Shown here in pieces: positions 50,712 to 60,302 of a stretch of 64,000 bases of DNA. Positions within the stretch are counted from its first letter, which is position 1, and every line of letters begins with the position of its first letter. The notes under the pieces were generated by a model. It was not told where the DNA came from, did not search any database, and saw only the letters and a program-made list of their open reading frames with translations. The position numbers and the translations under genes are program-made. This stretch comes from CAJINA01 sp964636125 (GTDB lineage: Bacteria; Desulfobacterota; Desulfobacteria; Desulfobacterales; CAJINA01), in contig CAZWPX010000017.1 in NCBI GenBank assembly GCA_964636125.1, positions 16,460 through 80,459 of the forward strand, written 5' to 3'.

Positions 50712-51605
50712 CTATCCGCGAATTCCGCCTATGCCTGCAGACGTATCCATATCCTTTGCTCTTCTACCTTGCAGCCAGCGCCAGAGCCTGGTTCGCCAGG
50801 GCTCTCTTTTGACTCGCCCGTCTTCGTGGAAATTTTCTATCGGTCCGACCTGCTGGCCGGCCCTGTAAAAAATACGCTCTTTGAGGTTGCCGCTTTCGTA
50901 AAAGCGATTCAATTCGCCCTCAAGCAGGTTGTTCATGTAATAAGCCCGCTCCCGGGGCACACCGTTTTCATGGTATTCGTAGCGGGTACCCTGAAGCTTG
51001 CCCTCTTTGTACCTGGCTTTTATCATTTTCCGGCCCTGGTTGTCATACCAGATCAGGTTGCCGTCCTGAACATCATCTTTATACGTTTCACTGCAGATGA
51101 CCTGCTGATTTTCGTTGTAATGCAGGCCCTTTCCCTGTTTTTTCCCGTTGCGGTAATCAATCCGGGAACGGATAATGCCCTTTTCATACAGCGTCAGCTC
51201 GCCTTCCAGGCGGTCTTTCACATAAAAGGCGCGCTGGGCCAGAAGGCCTTCCTGGTCGTAAGCACTGAACCTGCCGTTCAACTGGCCATCCGCAAATACT
51301 GCTTTTTGAACAATCCGGCCATCCTCATCGTAGACAACAGCTTCACCGTCCATCTCGCCGTCTTTGAAAACAGCCTCCGCTTTGGAGCCATCAGCGTATG
51401 TGCCGGTCTGTTTCTCAGGTCCCGGTGCACGCTCCACTGCAAGGTCAACGTCCGGGATGTCAGACGCTGCGGCCAGATCAGACTGGCCGGGCAGCACAGG
51501 GGCCGCCGCCGGAATTCCCCCGTCGGTTGCTGCGGCACCGACGTCCACGGCTCCGGTAACGTCCGTAACCAGCCCGGCTTCACTGTCTGGTTTATCCGTG
51601 CTCAT
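50712..51605 (-). CDS. MORN/YwqK-repeat protein, T6SS-linked
   Basis: 297 residues. After a low-complexity N-terminus (to about 55), it is built of repeating beta units of the form YDEDGRIVQKAVFADGQLNG, YDQEGLLAQRAFYVKDRLEG, and YHENGVPRERAYYMNNLLEG, about nine copies, i.e. the YwqK-type toxin-antitoxin/MORN variant repeat. The C-terminus is basic (RTRLWRWLQGRRAKD). It lies between vgrG and the SPOR gene on the same strand. YwqK-type proteins are candidates for immunity or adaptor functions; no toxin gene is seen beside it. Confidence 0.8.
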   Translation of the reverse strand: MSTDKPDSEAGLVTDVTGAVDVGAAATDGGIPAAAPVLPGQSDLAAASDIPDVDLAVERAPGPEKQTGTYADGSKAEAVFKDGEMDGEAVVYDEDGRIVQKAVFADGQLNGRFSAYDQEGLLAQRAFYVKDRLEGELTLYEKGIIRSRIDYRNGKKQGKGLHYNENQQVICSETYKDDVQDGNLIWYDNQGRKMIKARYKEGKLQGTRYEYHENGVPRERAYYMNNLLEGELNRFYESGNLKERIFYRAGQQVGPIENFHEDGRVKREPWRTRLWRWLQGRRAKDMDTSAGIGGIRG

Positions 51606-51689
51606 TTGCCGTTGTACTCCGCATTACTGTCCCGGTCAGGTAAAATCTCCAGGCCCATGGTGTAAAACTGATAAGTTGTTAAAGCCCCA

Positions 51690-53813
51690 TCAACCGGCCT
51701 TGATCAGCCCGCCCTTGAGGGTCAGCATCCCGCCACCATCCACCTCGGCCATGGCGCTGCCCTTGACTTTGACCATGGTGCCCTCGGCCTTAAGTTCCAG
51801 GCCGGCTTTGGCGGTCAGGTTCATACCGGCCTTGTTGACCAGGTCCATCCCGGCCTTATTTGTCAGTTTCATACCCGCCTTGCTCAGCAGGTCTGTACCG
51901 GCAATGTTTGACAATTTCGTGCCGGCCTTATTCATCAATTCGGTCCCGGCCTTGATGGTCACTTTTTTGCTGGCCTGGTTCAGGATATTTTTGCTGGCCT
52001 TGCAGGTAATGTTCTTCTTGGACTTTATGGTCACATTGCCCTTGACATCAATGGTCAGGTTTCCGTCTACTTTGAGGACATAGTTTTTCTTTACCTTGTG
52101 GGTAAAGCCGTCCTTGTTGGTGTGGGTTTCCGCATCCTTGACGGTCAACTTGCGGGTTCCTTTGGATACGGAGTGGGTTTCATTGCCCTTGGTGACCGTG
52201 AGGGTTCGATTGCCTTTTGAAACGGTAAGGGTTTCATTGCCCTCTGTGATGGTGGTCTTGCGGTCCTTGGTGATCGTGATGGTCTCGTTGGCCTTGACAT
52301 CTTTCTTACGGTCGTTCTCAACCAGGATCACATGGTCTTTCTGGGCATGAAAATATAGCTCTTCACTGTCTTTTTTGTCCTCAAACCGGATTTCGTTGCC
52401 GGCCTTGCCTTTTTTGGTGGAAATGGTTTTGATGGTGCTCTTGGTTTTTTCTCCTGGCAGGGCATACGGCACGGTCTGGGTGGCATTGTAAACCGAACCA
52501 ATAATGATTGGTTTATCCGGGTTGCCTTCCAGAAAACTGACCACCACTTCGGATCCCATGCGCGGAATAAACATGGTCCCCCACCCCTTGCCGGCCCACA
52601 TCTGGGCCACCCGGATCCAGCAGGAACTCTTGTCGTCTTTCTTGCCCTCCTGGTCCCAGTGAAACTGCACTTTCACCCGCCCGTATTTATCCGGAAAAAT
52701 TTCTTCGCCCTTCTTGCCGACAACCACGGCCGTCTGGCTTCCATATATTTTCGGCCTTTTTACCAGGCGCAGGGGACGAAAAGGAACAGCCGCCGGAAAG
52801 GCTGTAAAGCTGTTGGTGTACTGGTCCTGATCTGCGTGAATGAACAGGCTCCGGATCACATACTTGGCATTGATGTCGGCCCGGTCGTGCCCGGTCAGTT
52901 TAAATTTAAAACCGCTGGCAAAGGCCCGGCAGTACCCCTTGCCGTGGAGTACTTTAGCTGTCACCTCATGGGCTTCAATCCGCCGGCCGATAATTTTTTC
53001 ACCCGCCTTGGTCTTGGTGAAATCACCCGGGTAGTCATAGATCCTCAACTTACCCGACTTGCTGGCGTTCACACTGGCAATCAAGTCGGTTTCGGGCGTT
53101 TCAAAGTGATAATCCTCGGCCGCATATTTATTGGGAACCAGTTGCTCTTCGAGGGTCACCGAGTCCACCAGGGTGTCCCCTTTCGAGGTCGATTCAGCAT
53201 CCAGATAGCGCGTCTCGGTCAACCCGGGGCAGTCCTTGTGGGTGGCGGCATCGTTGGCCAGCACCAGGGTGTGCTTTTGCTTGGTATGTTCAAAAAAATA
53301 CCAGATACCTTCGTCTTCCATCAACCGGGTCACAAAATCAAGGGCCGTCTCCTGATATTGAACACAATATTCCCGGGCGGTAAAAGAGCCCTTGGTCTTA
53401 TCGCTGTGGTCGGAAAACCCGAAATCCGAAAAAATCGCTTTGATGATCTCCAGGGTTGTCTGGTTTTGAAAGATCCGGGAATCGGTGGTCAGGGAGAGCT
53501 GCCACAACCAGGGCCGGATTTCAGCAAAGTAGGTGCTGACATAGCCGTCGTTGTCACCTTGCTGAAAACGGGTAACAACGCCATTGATGTACCGTTTCGC
53601 ACCCCCGTACTGCTCTATTGAGACCGCGGCATTCTTGCCGAGAACCTTGGTAAAATCGACCTTGTTGTCCGCCGATCTGATTTTCAATCGGTATTGGAAC
53701 AGCTCCGATATCTGCTCTTCACCGACAAGTTCCTCGATAAAAAATTTTCGTCCCCCGGAGTCGAGGGGGGTGGTCACGTTGAGATATAATTTTTTGTCCG
53801 ATATACGACTCAT
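51690..53813 (-). CDS. tssI: Type VI secretion spike protein VgrG
   Basis: 707 residues. The gp27-like N-terminal part (residues 1 to about 380: ELFQYRLKIRSAD, YCVQYQETALDFVTRLMEDEGIWYFFEH) precedes the OB-fold/gp5 part with PDKYGRVKVQFHWD and GWGTMFIPRMGSEVVV. A long C-terminal needle follows, made of eight- to eleven-residue repeats (TLTVSKGNRTLTVTKGNE, then NKAGMDLVNKAG-type). There is no fused toxin domain after the needle, so effectors probably ride on PAAR or adaptor proteins. The GGAGG ribosome-binding site lies inside a stem-loop (53824-53842). It pairs with the PAAR protein of the right arm. Confidence 0.95.
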   Translation of the reverse strand: MSRISDKKLYLNVTTPLDSGGRKFFIEELVGEEQISELFQYRLKIRSADNKVDFTKVLGKNAAVSIEQYGGAKRYINGVVTRFQQGDNDGYVSTYFAEIRPWLWQLSLTTDSRIFQNQTTLEIIKAIFSDFGFSDHSDKTKGSFTAREYCVQYQETALDFVTRLMEDEGIWYFFEHTKQKHTLVLANDAATHKDCPGLTETRYLDAESTSKGDTLVDSVTLEEQLVPNKYAAEDYHFETPETDLIASVNASKSGKLRIYDYPGDFTKTKAGEKIIGRRIEAHEVTAKVLHGKGYCRAFASGFKFKLTGHDRADINAKYVIRSLFIHADQDQYTNSFTAFPAAVPFRPLRLVKRPKIYGSQTAVVVGKKGEEIFPDKYGRVKVQFHWDQEGKKDDKSSCWIRVAQMWAGKGWGTMFIPRMGSEVVVSFLEGNPDKPIIIGSVYNATQTVPYALPGEKTKSTIKTISTKKGKAGNEIRFEDKKDSEELYFHAQKDHVILVENDRKKDVKANETITITKDRKTTITEGNETLTVSKGNRTLTVTKGNETHSVSKGTRKLTVKDAETHTNKDGFTHKVKKNYVLKVDGNLTIDVKGNVTIKSKKNITCKASKNILNQASKKVTIKAGTELMNKAGTKLSNIAGTDLLSKAGMKLTNKAGMDLVNKAGMNLTAKAGLELKAEGTMVKVKGSAMAEVDGGGMLTLKGGLIKAG

Positions 53814-54108
53814 AATTCAATGACCTCCGGTAACGCCGGAGGAATGAAGTGTTAACCGCTACAGCGGTTTGAATAAAAGATAGTTTCAGGCCAACTGCCG
53901 GTCATTGAATGCTGATTCCTGAAGGCAGCAGTTACCGTTTTTACAAGAATTTTCAAACAAACTCCAGCCAATATAGAACGTTGAACAACACATATCAGGT
54001 TGTTTATAGTTCCATCTATAAAAATCATCGCCTCGGCAATTGGTTGAATCCCGGCACTGTCAAACGCCGAAAGTCACCCCAGAAAGATTGGAAGTTCACC
54101 GATGATTA
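53814..54108. other. Leader region of vgrG
   Basis: 295 bases between tssH and vgrG. It contains CCTCCGG (53824-53830) and CCGGAGG (53836-53842), which form a hairpin covering the vgrG ribosome-binding site. The rest is AT-rich and probably contains a promoter, but no -35/-10 pair is convincing. Confidence 0.5.
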
Positions 54109-56988
54109 TTATAATCTATTCAATAAATCCCGCCATTTTTTCGACTTCCGGGCCGGTTTCTTTTTAACCCGGATCCGCTTGCGCAGGACTGGCTTTTCCT
54201 TTTTGGATTCGAGAAGATCCTTGATGGACTCCGGTTTGAATCCCGCCGGCACCCTGCCCGGCAACGGACGGTTTAACGTGGTGGACAGGCGCGGTGTGGC
54301 GGCCTCGCCGGCATCTTCCTCCCGGGGCGGATCGAAACTGTACACAAAGCCCTCTTCGGCATCTATATCAACACTGATGCCGGTACAGTCCTCACCGGCA
54401 GCCATGCGGGCTAAAATTTCCGCTGAAATTTCGGGCAGAACAGTCTGCGTGAGCAGGTGATCCACATTGCGGGCCCCACTGTCCACTTCGGTGCAGCGCC
54501 TGGCAATCGCGGTCACCAACTCCGTGGAATAGGCAAAATCAACCCGGTGGTTCTCGGCAAAGCGCTGCCGAATTCGTTCCAGTTTAAGCTCCACGATACA
54601 ACCGATCACATCGTCGCTGAGAGGATAATAGGGTACAATCACCAGGCGGCCTAAAAAGGCCGGTTTAAAATGCTTTAACAATTCCGGCCGCACCAGTTCA
54701 ACCAGGGCCTCGGTATCCGGAAGTGTGCTGCTCTCCCCGCAGGCCCGGAGGATCGCATCGGTTCCCACGTTGGACGTGAGCATGATCACGGTGTTCTTGA
54801 AATCAACCACCAACCCCTCGGAATCCTCCATGATGCCTTTGTCGAACACCTGGTAAAAAAGTTCCATGACATCCGGGTGGGCTTTTTCGACCTCATCCAG
54901 GAGTACGGCGGTATAGGGATTGTGGTGGACAGCCTCGGTGAGCACGCCGCCTTTACCATGGCCCACATAACCCGGGGGCGCCCCCCGGAGCCCGGAAACC
55001 GTATAGGACTCCTGGTATTCCGACATATTGATGGTCACCATGTTGCGTTCACCGCCATACAGCAACTCGGCCAGGGTCAGGGCGGTTTCCGTCTTGCCGA
55101 CCCCGCTGGGTCCTACCAGCAGAAAAACGCCCACCGGCTTTCCGGGATCATCCAGATCCGCACGGTAGGTTCTGATCCGCCGGGCAATGGCATCCAGGGC
55201 CGGGTCCTGGCCGATAATCCGGCGGCTCATCTTCTCTTTCAGGCGCAGTACCGTTTCAACCTCGTCGGTCATCATCTTGCCCACTGGTATGCCGGTCCAA
55301 TTCGATATGACCCGGGCAATGACGCCCGAATCTACACACAACGGCACCATTGGCACCTGCCCCTGGAGCGTTTCAAGTTTGGCCTTGGCCTGCAACAATT
55401 CACTTTTTAGCGTATCGAGCTCGCCGGCATTTTCGGCCTGATCGTCCCGGACACTTTTGTATAAGCGCTCTTGCAGATCCAGTGCTTTTTTAACGACGTC
55501 CAGTTCGTTTTGCCAGCGTTCTTCAAGCAGTTTTCCGGCCCGGGCGACCTCATCCAGTTCACGGGACAGATCGGCAATCCTTTCGGTGTGGTCCAGTCCG
55601 GAAACATTTTCACGCCTTAAGATCGCAAGTTCCAGATTCAGCTGCTCCATGTGGCTGGCTGCATCTTCTATTTCAGGCGGTTTCCCGGTCTGGCCGATGG
55701 CAACCCGCGCGCAGGCTGTATCCAGAACACTGATGGCCTTGTCAGGCAATTGCCGGCCGGTGATGTAACGATGGGAGAGCCTGACCGCATCCCAGACGGC
55801 CTCGTCCAGAACCGTCACCCGGTGATGCTTTTCCAGGTTTGCCACCACCCCCCTGAGCATTTCAACCGCCGCTGACTCTTCCGGCTCATCCACTTTGACA
55901 ACCTGGAAACGGCGCACCAGGGCCGGGTCTTTTTCGAAATATTTTTTGTATTCGGACCAGGTCGTCGCGGCAATGGTCCGCAGTTCACCCCGGGCCAGCG
56001 CCGGTTTGAGCAGATTGGCCGCATCGCCCTGCCCGGCCGGCCCGCCGGCACCGATCATGGTATGCGCTTCATCGATAAACAGAATGGTTGGCCGGGGGGC
56101 TTTGTTGACCTCATCAATCACTGCTTTCAGGCGCTTTTCGAATTCTCCTTTAATCCCGGCACCGGCCTGCAACAGCGCGAGATCCAGGAGTCTCAAGGAG
56201 ATGTTTTTCAGGGCCGGGGGCACCTCCCCACGGGCAATCCGGATTGCAAAGCCTTCGACCACGGCGGTTTTGCCCACCCCGGCCTCACCGGTGAGGATGG
56301 GATTGTTCTGGCGTCGCCGGGTGAGAATATCGATCAGCTGCCGAATTTCCAGGTCACGGGCATAGATAGGGTCGATCAGTCCGTCGCGCGCCCGGGCCGT
56401 GAGATCGATGGTGTACTGGTCCAGGGACGGCGTCTGGGACGGCTGGCCGGGTCGCCGGGACCTGTCGACCTGCTGTGACGGCCGGTCATCAGCCTGATCA
56501 AGGGTGCCCGGTTTTGCGTCTCCAACCCGGATAATTTCATCAAATTCGGTTTTAACCGCCTCACGCGAGATCCGGTTCAAGGCGGGTGCCGATTCCAGGA
56601 TGACACCGCGCAGGTTGTCATCATCCAGGATGGCCTTGAATACCGACCCGCTGTGGATGGTTTCCGATTTCAATTGCAGGGACGCAACCAGCCAGGCCTG
56701 CTCGAACAGCTGCAGAATGTAGGGTGACAGGGAGGGGGTCCGGCTGTTGCCGCGTTTGAAGCGATCTATGGCACTGGTGAGCTCTTTCTGCAGGCCGGCC
56801 ACTTCAATATCGTAGTACCTCAAGATCCTGTGAATATCACTGTCCGTGGCATCCAGCAGTTTCAGCAGAAGATGCTCAATTTCCACGTTATAATTGGTTT
56901 GAGAAACGCACAGTTCCGCTGCCGTTTCCAGGCCCCGGCGACAGGCGGGATCCAGTTTCTCGATCAGTGACTGCAGATCCAGGCTCAT
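54109..56988 (-). CDS. tssH: T6SS ATPase TssH (ClpV)
   Basis: 959-residue AAA+ unfoldase that dismantles the contracted sheath. It has two ATPase domains: the first with Walker A GEAGVGKT and Walker B ILFIDEAHT, the second with Walker A GPSGVGKTET and Walker B TAVLLDEVEKAHPD. An N-terminal ClpN-type region (residues 1-150) binds sheath protein. A DISLRLLDLALLQAGAGIKGEFEKRLK segment carries the usual pore-1 region. The C-terminus is extended by a basic, disordered stretch (KKEKPVLRKRIRVKKKPARKSKK), which is unusual. The ATG overlaps the tssG stop as ATGA, so translation is coupled. Confidence 0.96.
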   Translation of the reverse strand: MSLDLQSLIEKLDPACRRGLETAAELCVSQTNYNVEIEHLLLKLLDATDSDIHRILRYYDIEVAGLQKELTSAIDRFKRGNSRTPSLSPYILQLFEQAWLVASLQLKSETIHSGSVFKAILDDDNLRGVILESAPALNRISREAVKTEFDEIIRVGDAKPGTLDQADDRPSQQVDRSRRPGQPSQTPSLDQYTIDLTARARDGLIDPIYARDLEIRQLIDILTRRRQNNPILTGEAGVGKTAVVEGFAIRIARGEVPPALKNISLRLLDLALLQAGAGIKGEFEKRLKAVIDEVNKAPRPTILFIDEAHTMIGAGGPAGQGDAANLLKPALARGELRTIAATTWSEYKKYFEKDPALVRRFQVVKVDEPEESAAVEMLRGVVANLEKHHRVTVLDEAVWDAVRLSHRYITGRQLPDKAISVLDTACARVAIGQTGKPPEIEDAASHMEQLNLELAILRRENVSGLDHTERIADLSRELDEVARAGKLLEERWQNELDVVKKALDLQERLYKSVRDDQAENAGELDTLKSELLQAKAKLETLQGQVPMVPLCVDSGVIARVISNWTGIPVGKMMTDEVETVLRLKEKMSRRIIGQDPALDAIARRIRTYRADLDDPGKPVGVFLLVGPSGVGKTETALTLAELLYGGERNMVTINMSEYQESYTVSGLRGAPPGYVGHGKGGVLTEAVHHNPYTAVLLDEVEKAHPDVMELFYQVFDKGIMEDSEGLVVDFKNTVIMLTSNVGTDAILRACGESSTLPDTEALVELVRPELLKHFKPAFLGRLVIVPYYPLSDDVIGCIVELKLERIRQRFAENHRVDFAYSTELVTAIARRCTEVDSGARNVDHLLTQTVLPEISAEILARMAAGEDCTGISVDIDAEEGFVYSFDPPREEDAGEAATPRLSTTLNRPLPGRVPAGFKPESIKDLLESKKEKPVLRKRIRVKKKPARKSKKWRDLLNRL

Positions 56989-58040
56989 TGGTTATACTGT
57001 CCTTCCCGCATCAGCGTTAGCAGCCGCGGTGAAAGCCGCACTCTATCGTGCTTTGCTTCCCGCTCCCGGGTGCCCAGCCAGGATGTCCAGCCCAGCCGCG
57101 GGCTAAAATCACCGCCCAGGCCGGGTGTGGGAATATCACCCTGACGGGCCATTAAAACAATTTCGAAATCCAGCTCGTTGCCCACATAAAACCGTGTCAG
57201 TTCGCACAGGGGTGCAAAGGCCGTTCCATCCGGCAGAAAGAGCAGCAATTCCTCCGCGCTGAGGGGGCCCACCTGCAATTCGAACTTGCCCTGCTGATCC
57301 CAGACGCGGGTACCGATGGTGGCTGTGTCGCCCAGAACCTGATTCTGTCCCGACCGGCCGATCCGGGTAATCTGGTCTTCAGCGATCTGATGCCACTGGC
57401 CTATAAACTGCCGACCTCGAATTTTCACGCCAAAATAGTCGGAGAGCAGGCGCTCGAGTCCAACCATGGAGCGTCCCTGCCGGGCGAAACTGGCGGTATA
57501 AAACAGCAGGGCCCGATCCGGGACCTGCATGCGGTGCTGCAGCCCGGCCGTCCCCAGTCCCATCAGGGAAAACAGGTAGCGGGCCACGGTTGAATGCTGG
57601 GGAGATTTGTGGTCAAACCCGATCCGGCAGGTTTTGCGCACCCTGTAGAGCATTGAAGCCAGCCGGTGGTTGAAAATATCTAAAAAATCGCGCAGGGCGG
57701 TGTCTTTTTTCCAGACCCTTTCAAGCACCAGTTCGGTATATACCGCCGGCAGGGGGCCTCTGGCGCCGGCCAGGCCTATGACATTGACCGAAACCCGGGC
57801 CGGTTCACCTTCCTGGGTGGGTGCTGTAATCTCGTCGATATCACCCGGCGGAAATTCAATCCCCACCCGGCTGCTGAAGCGCAACGGTTCCCGTTCGGGC
57901 TGCGAACTTTCACCGACACGATGCCGTTGGGGGTACATGATTTCAAGCAGCTTGACGGCCTGGAAAAAATCAAAGCTGTACCCGTGTTTAAATAGAGTCC
58001 GATCTAAAGGACTATCTGTTCCCCAGCCATGGGTTCCCAT
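56985..58040 (-). CDS. tssG: T6SS baseplate protein TssG
   Basis: 351 residues. Pattern: SFDFFQAVKLLEIMYPQRHRVGE near the start, then VNVIGLAGARGPLPAVYTELVLER and FLDIFNHRLASMLYRVRK, as in the TssG/ImpH family. The start (58040) lies inside the 3' end of tssF, overlapping it by 37 bases, with GGAAGAG just upstream; it also overlaps tssH by ATGA. It partners with TssF, TssE and TssK in the wedge of the baseplate. Confidence 0.93.
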   Translation of the reverse strand: MGTHGWGTDSPLDRTLFKHGYSFDFFQAVKLLEIMYPQRHRVGESSQPEREPLRFSSRVGIEFPPGDIDEITAPTQEGEPARVSVNVIGLAGARGPLPAVYTELVLERVWKKDTALRDFLDIFNHRLASMLYRVRKTCRIGFDHKSPQHSTVARYLFSLMGLGTAGLQHRMQVPDRALLFYTASFARQGRSMVGLERLLSDYFGVKIRGRQFIGQWHQIAEDQITRIGRSGQNQVLGDTATIGTRVWDQQGKFELQVGPLSAEELLLFLPDGTAFAPLCELTRFYVGNELDFEIVLMARQGDIPTPGLGGDFSPRLGWTSWLGTREREAKHDRVRLSPRLLTLMREGQYNQ

Positions 58041-59812
58041 CTCTTCCAGATCCCTTCGCGTTGCTTACTTTTAATAATGAGCTGTGTAAAAGAGTTCACT
58101 GATGCGTACAGTGGAAAAAACCGGTTCAATACCGCCGCCAGGAGGAATGACCCACTGCCCACGTAGAGTTTTTCGTCAAACACTAAAGTGGCTTCGATAC
58201 CCCTGCAAAATCCTTTCCAGGCATCCGTGCCGATCCTCCGGACAACTTGCCGGCAGTGCATCTCGCGGATGCCCGATATCTGCTGGTAGGTCTGTTCCGG
58301 GTCCAGGAAACTGTAAAGCTTTAGAATTTCGTGCAGGGCGTTGAGGCTCTCACGGCCACTTCCAAAAGAAAGATAGTTCAGTGAAAGATGGGATACCAGT
58401 CTCCACAGGGCGCGTCCGCGCAACGGCGGGTCAATCTGGCGCGTGGGTTTATCCAGAGTGTAAATACGTTCCAGGGGGGCTGCCCGCTCAATCTGCAGAA
58501 CAGCACCGGCCGGAACTTCTTCGGCCAGCCGCCGGTTGGTACAGAGTGTCTTGGCATACAAGGTGGTGGCCGGCGGCACCGAAATATTAAAATCAAGATC
58601 AACCAGGGAGAGGAACACGTGTGTTCCGGGCAATTCCTTGCGCCCGGTGGATGCCCGCCGGGCCTGCCAGAAGGCGCGCTGCCCGCGCTGCTCCAGATTG
58701 TGGCTGTATGAGTAAAACGGTTCCACCGGTTGGGCGCGATCGCTGTCGTGCTTGATGGCCGATACAGATTGGATGGAATGGATTTCAGTGATACTCTCAC
58801 GCCGCTGATCCGGATGCAGCAGGTACTCGGCCCGTTTTTCGTCCAGCCGGATGGGGTCGGTTGTTTTCTTAAACAGGTTGATAATAGGTGTGCAGCCCAA
58901 CTTGAAAGTGCTTTTATCAATGGTCAGCCGGCTGCCCGGCACCTGGTCTAACAGGATCAGGATATCAAACCGGTTTTCAGACTTGTGCGCCTGCAGATTG
59001 TCAATATCCAGGAAAAGAAACTTCTCGGGAAACGTAAAATATTCGTGCAGCAGCCGGTAGCCGTAGTGACTGCCCGGTGGGTAGGGCAGCAGGCCTTCGT
59101 CCGGCCCGAACCCCACCGGCAAAATGGACCCTTTGGGTAGATAGGTCGGCCGCTCACGCTTCTCCGGAAGGAGGGCCACATCCAGAACATGGCCAAAAAG
59201 CAATTCGTAGAGGGCATGGGCCAGCATGCTGTCCGCATTGAGGTAAAACCGCAACCGGGAGAGCCCCATTTCCCCCAGGCCGCCTTCCGGGCTTTCAATG
59301 GAAAGCCTCAGGACCAGGCTCACCTGGGGCCGGGCATCCAGAAAATCGAACTGATCCGTGGACTCAAAACCCGCGTAGGTGACCTGCAAAGGCCAGAGGA
59401 CCACCGGATAGCCGGTCCGAAACCGGCACACCTGCCCCTGACCGGCCCGGGTGAACAACGGGGTGTGCTCGGGCACCAGGTGCCCGCCGGTAAGACCGCC
59501 CTGGGTCGGATCCACCTCCAGGCAGGCAATCGCCATGGATGGCACCGGCGCCAGAAACTGGGGATACAGGGTCCCTAAAAGCGCCGTGGCCAGCTGGGGG
59601 AATTCACTCTCCAGGTTATACTGAATCCTTCCGGAAAGGAAAGCGAACGATTCAATCAGTCGCTCGACATGCGGGTCCGGGCTCTGCTCCATGCCCAGTT
59701 CCAGGCGTCCAGCCACCTTGGGATAATCCTCGGCAAAGGCCGCGCCCATTTTCCTAAGATAGGTCAGTTCCCTTTTATAATACTCCAAAAGATCGTCAGT
59801 ATTGGTCAGCAT
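58004..59812 (-). CDS. tssF: T6SS baseplate protein TssF
   Basis: 602 residues with the family opening LLEYYKRELTYLRKMGAAFAEDYPKVAGRL, and LIESFAFLSGRIQYNLESEFPQLATALLGTLYPQFLAPVPSMAI soon after. The C-terminal half includes GVEIEVLFDEKLYVG-like LVFDEKLYVGSGSFLLAAVL. Start ATG 59812 follows GGAG; an earlier frame start at 59839 lies inside tssE. tssF overlaps tssE at its start and tssG at its end, giving a tightly coupled baseplate block. Confidence 0.94.
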   Translation of the reverse strand: MLTNTDDLLEYYKRELTYLRKMGAAFAEDYPKVAGRLELGMEQSPDPHVERLIESFAFLSGRIQYNLESEFPQLATALLGTLYPQFLAPVPSMAIACLEVDPTQGGLTGGHLVPEHTPLFTRAGQGQVCRFRTGYPVVLWPLQVTYAGFESTDQFDFLDARPQVSLVLRLSIESPEGGLGEMGLSRLRFYLNADSMLAHALYELLFGHVLDVALLPEKRERPTYLPKGSILPVGFGPDEGLLPYPPGSHYGYRLLHEYFTFPEKFLFLDIDNLQAHKSENRFDILILLDQVPGSRLTIDKSTFKLGCTPIINLFKKTTDPIRLDEKRAEYLLHPDQRRESITEIHSIQSVSAIKHDSDRAQPVEPFYSYSHNLEQRGQRAFWQARRASTGRKELPGTHVFLSLVDLDFNISVPPATTLYAKTLCTNRRLAEEVPAGAVLQIERAAPLERIYTLDKPTRQIDPPLRGRALWRLVSHLSLNYLSFGSGRESLNALHEILKLYSFLDPEQTYQQISGIREMHCRQVVRRIGTDAWKGFCRGIEATLVFDEKLYVGSGSFLLAAVLNRFFPLYASVNSFTQLIIKSKQREGIWKRWEPMAGEQIVL

Positions 59813-60281
59813 GGATCTCCATCTTACCTGTCTCGGCATCGTAAATCGTCATAAACGAAATTGGTTCACGGACATCGTCGGCCACCATCACGGCCTCAAT
59901 GTTCATCTGCAGGCTGCGTTCGCTGTCCATTTCCATTTCGATTGATACCTTGACATCCTGCAGCCGGGGCTCAAAAGCCCGGATGGCCTTTTCCGTAAGG
60001 GCGGCCCGCTGCTTCTGGTCTTTAACGTTCGAGGGCGTTCCCTTGCCAAAATCGGGCACGCCGTAATCAATGACAGTCAACTTGCGGTCTGCAAACTCAC
60101 CGGCGGTCAGGGGTGTCCGGGTATTGAGCAGCCAGCCCAGGTCCCTGGCAATGGCAGCCCGGATATCGGGCCGGTCCATGATTCGCAAAGGCCGCAGTTC
60201 CCTCGTTTCACGGGGGGTCCGGTCTATCAGCCGGTCCAGCAGTGAGGCCCGGACTTTAAAAAATGGTGGTGGTATGGCCAT
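59796..60281 (-). CDS. tssE: T6SS baseplate protein TssE (gp25-like)
   Basis: 161 residues of the GPW_gp25 family. It contains LLDRLIDRTP, SIARDLGWLLNTRTPL (the conserved RDLxWLLNT pattern) and VIDYGVPDFG. The start is uncertain: ATG 60281 (MAIPPPFFK) or GTG 60299; neither has a strong ribosome-binding site. It lies between hcp and tssF and should initiate sheath assembly. It ends inside tssF. Confidence 0.92.
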   Translation of the reverse strand: MAIPPPFFKVRASLLDRLIDRTPRETRELRPLRIMDRPDIRAAIARDLGWLLNTRTPLTAGEFADRKLTVIDYGVPDFGKGTPSNVKDQKQRAALTEKAIRAFEPRLQDVKVSIEMEMDSERSLQMNIEAVMVADDVREPISFMTIYDAETGKMEIHADQY

Positions 60282-60302
60282 ACGAATCGCTTTCAACACT
60301 GA

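Noticed and set aside
51690..52330. CRISPR-like periodicity
   Set aside because: The periodic DNA is the coding repeat of the VgrG needle, with no unique spacers and a continuous reading frame.
52659..53621. 320-residue frame on the plus strand
   Set aside because: Antisense to VgrG; no recognisable domain or start site.
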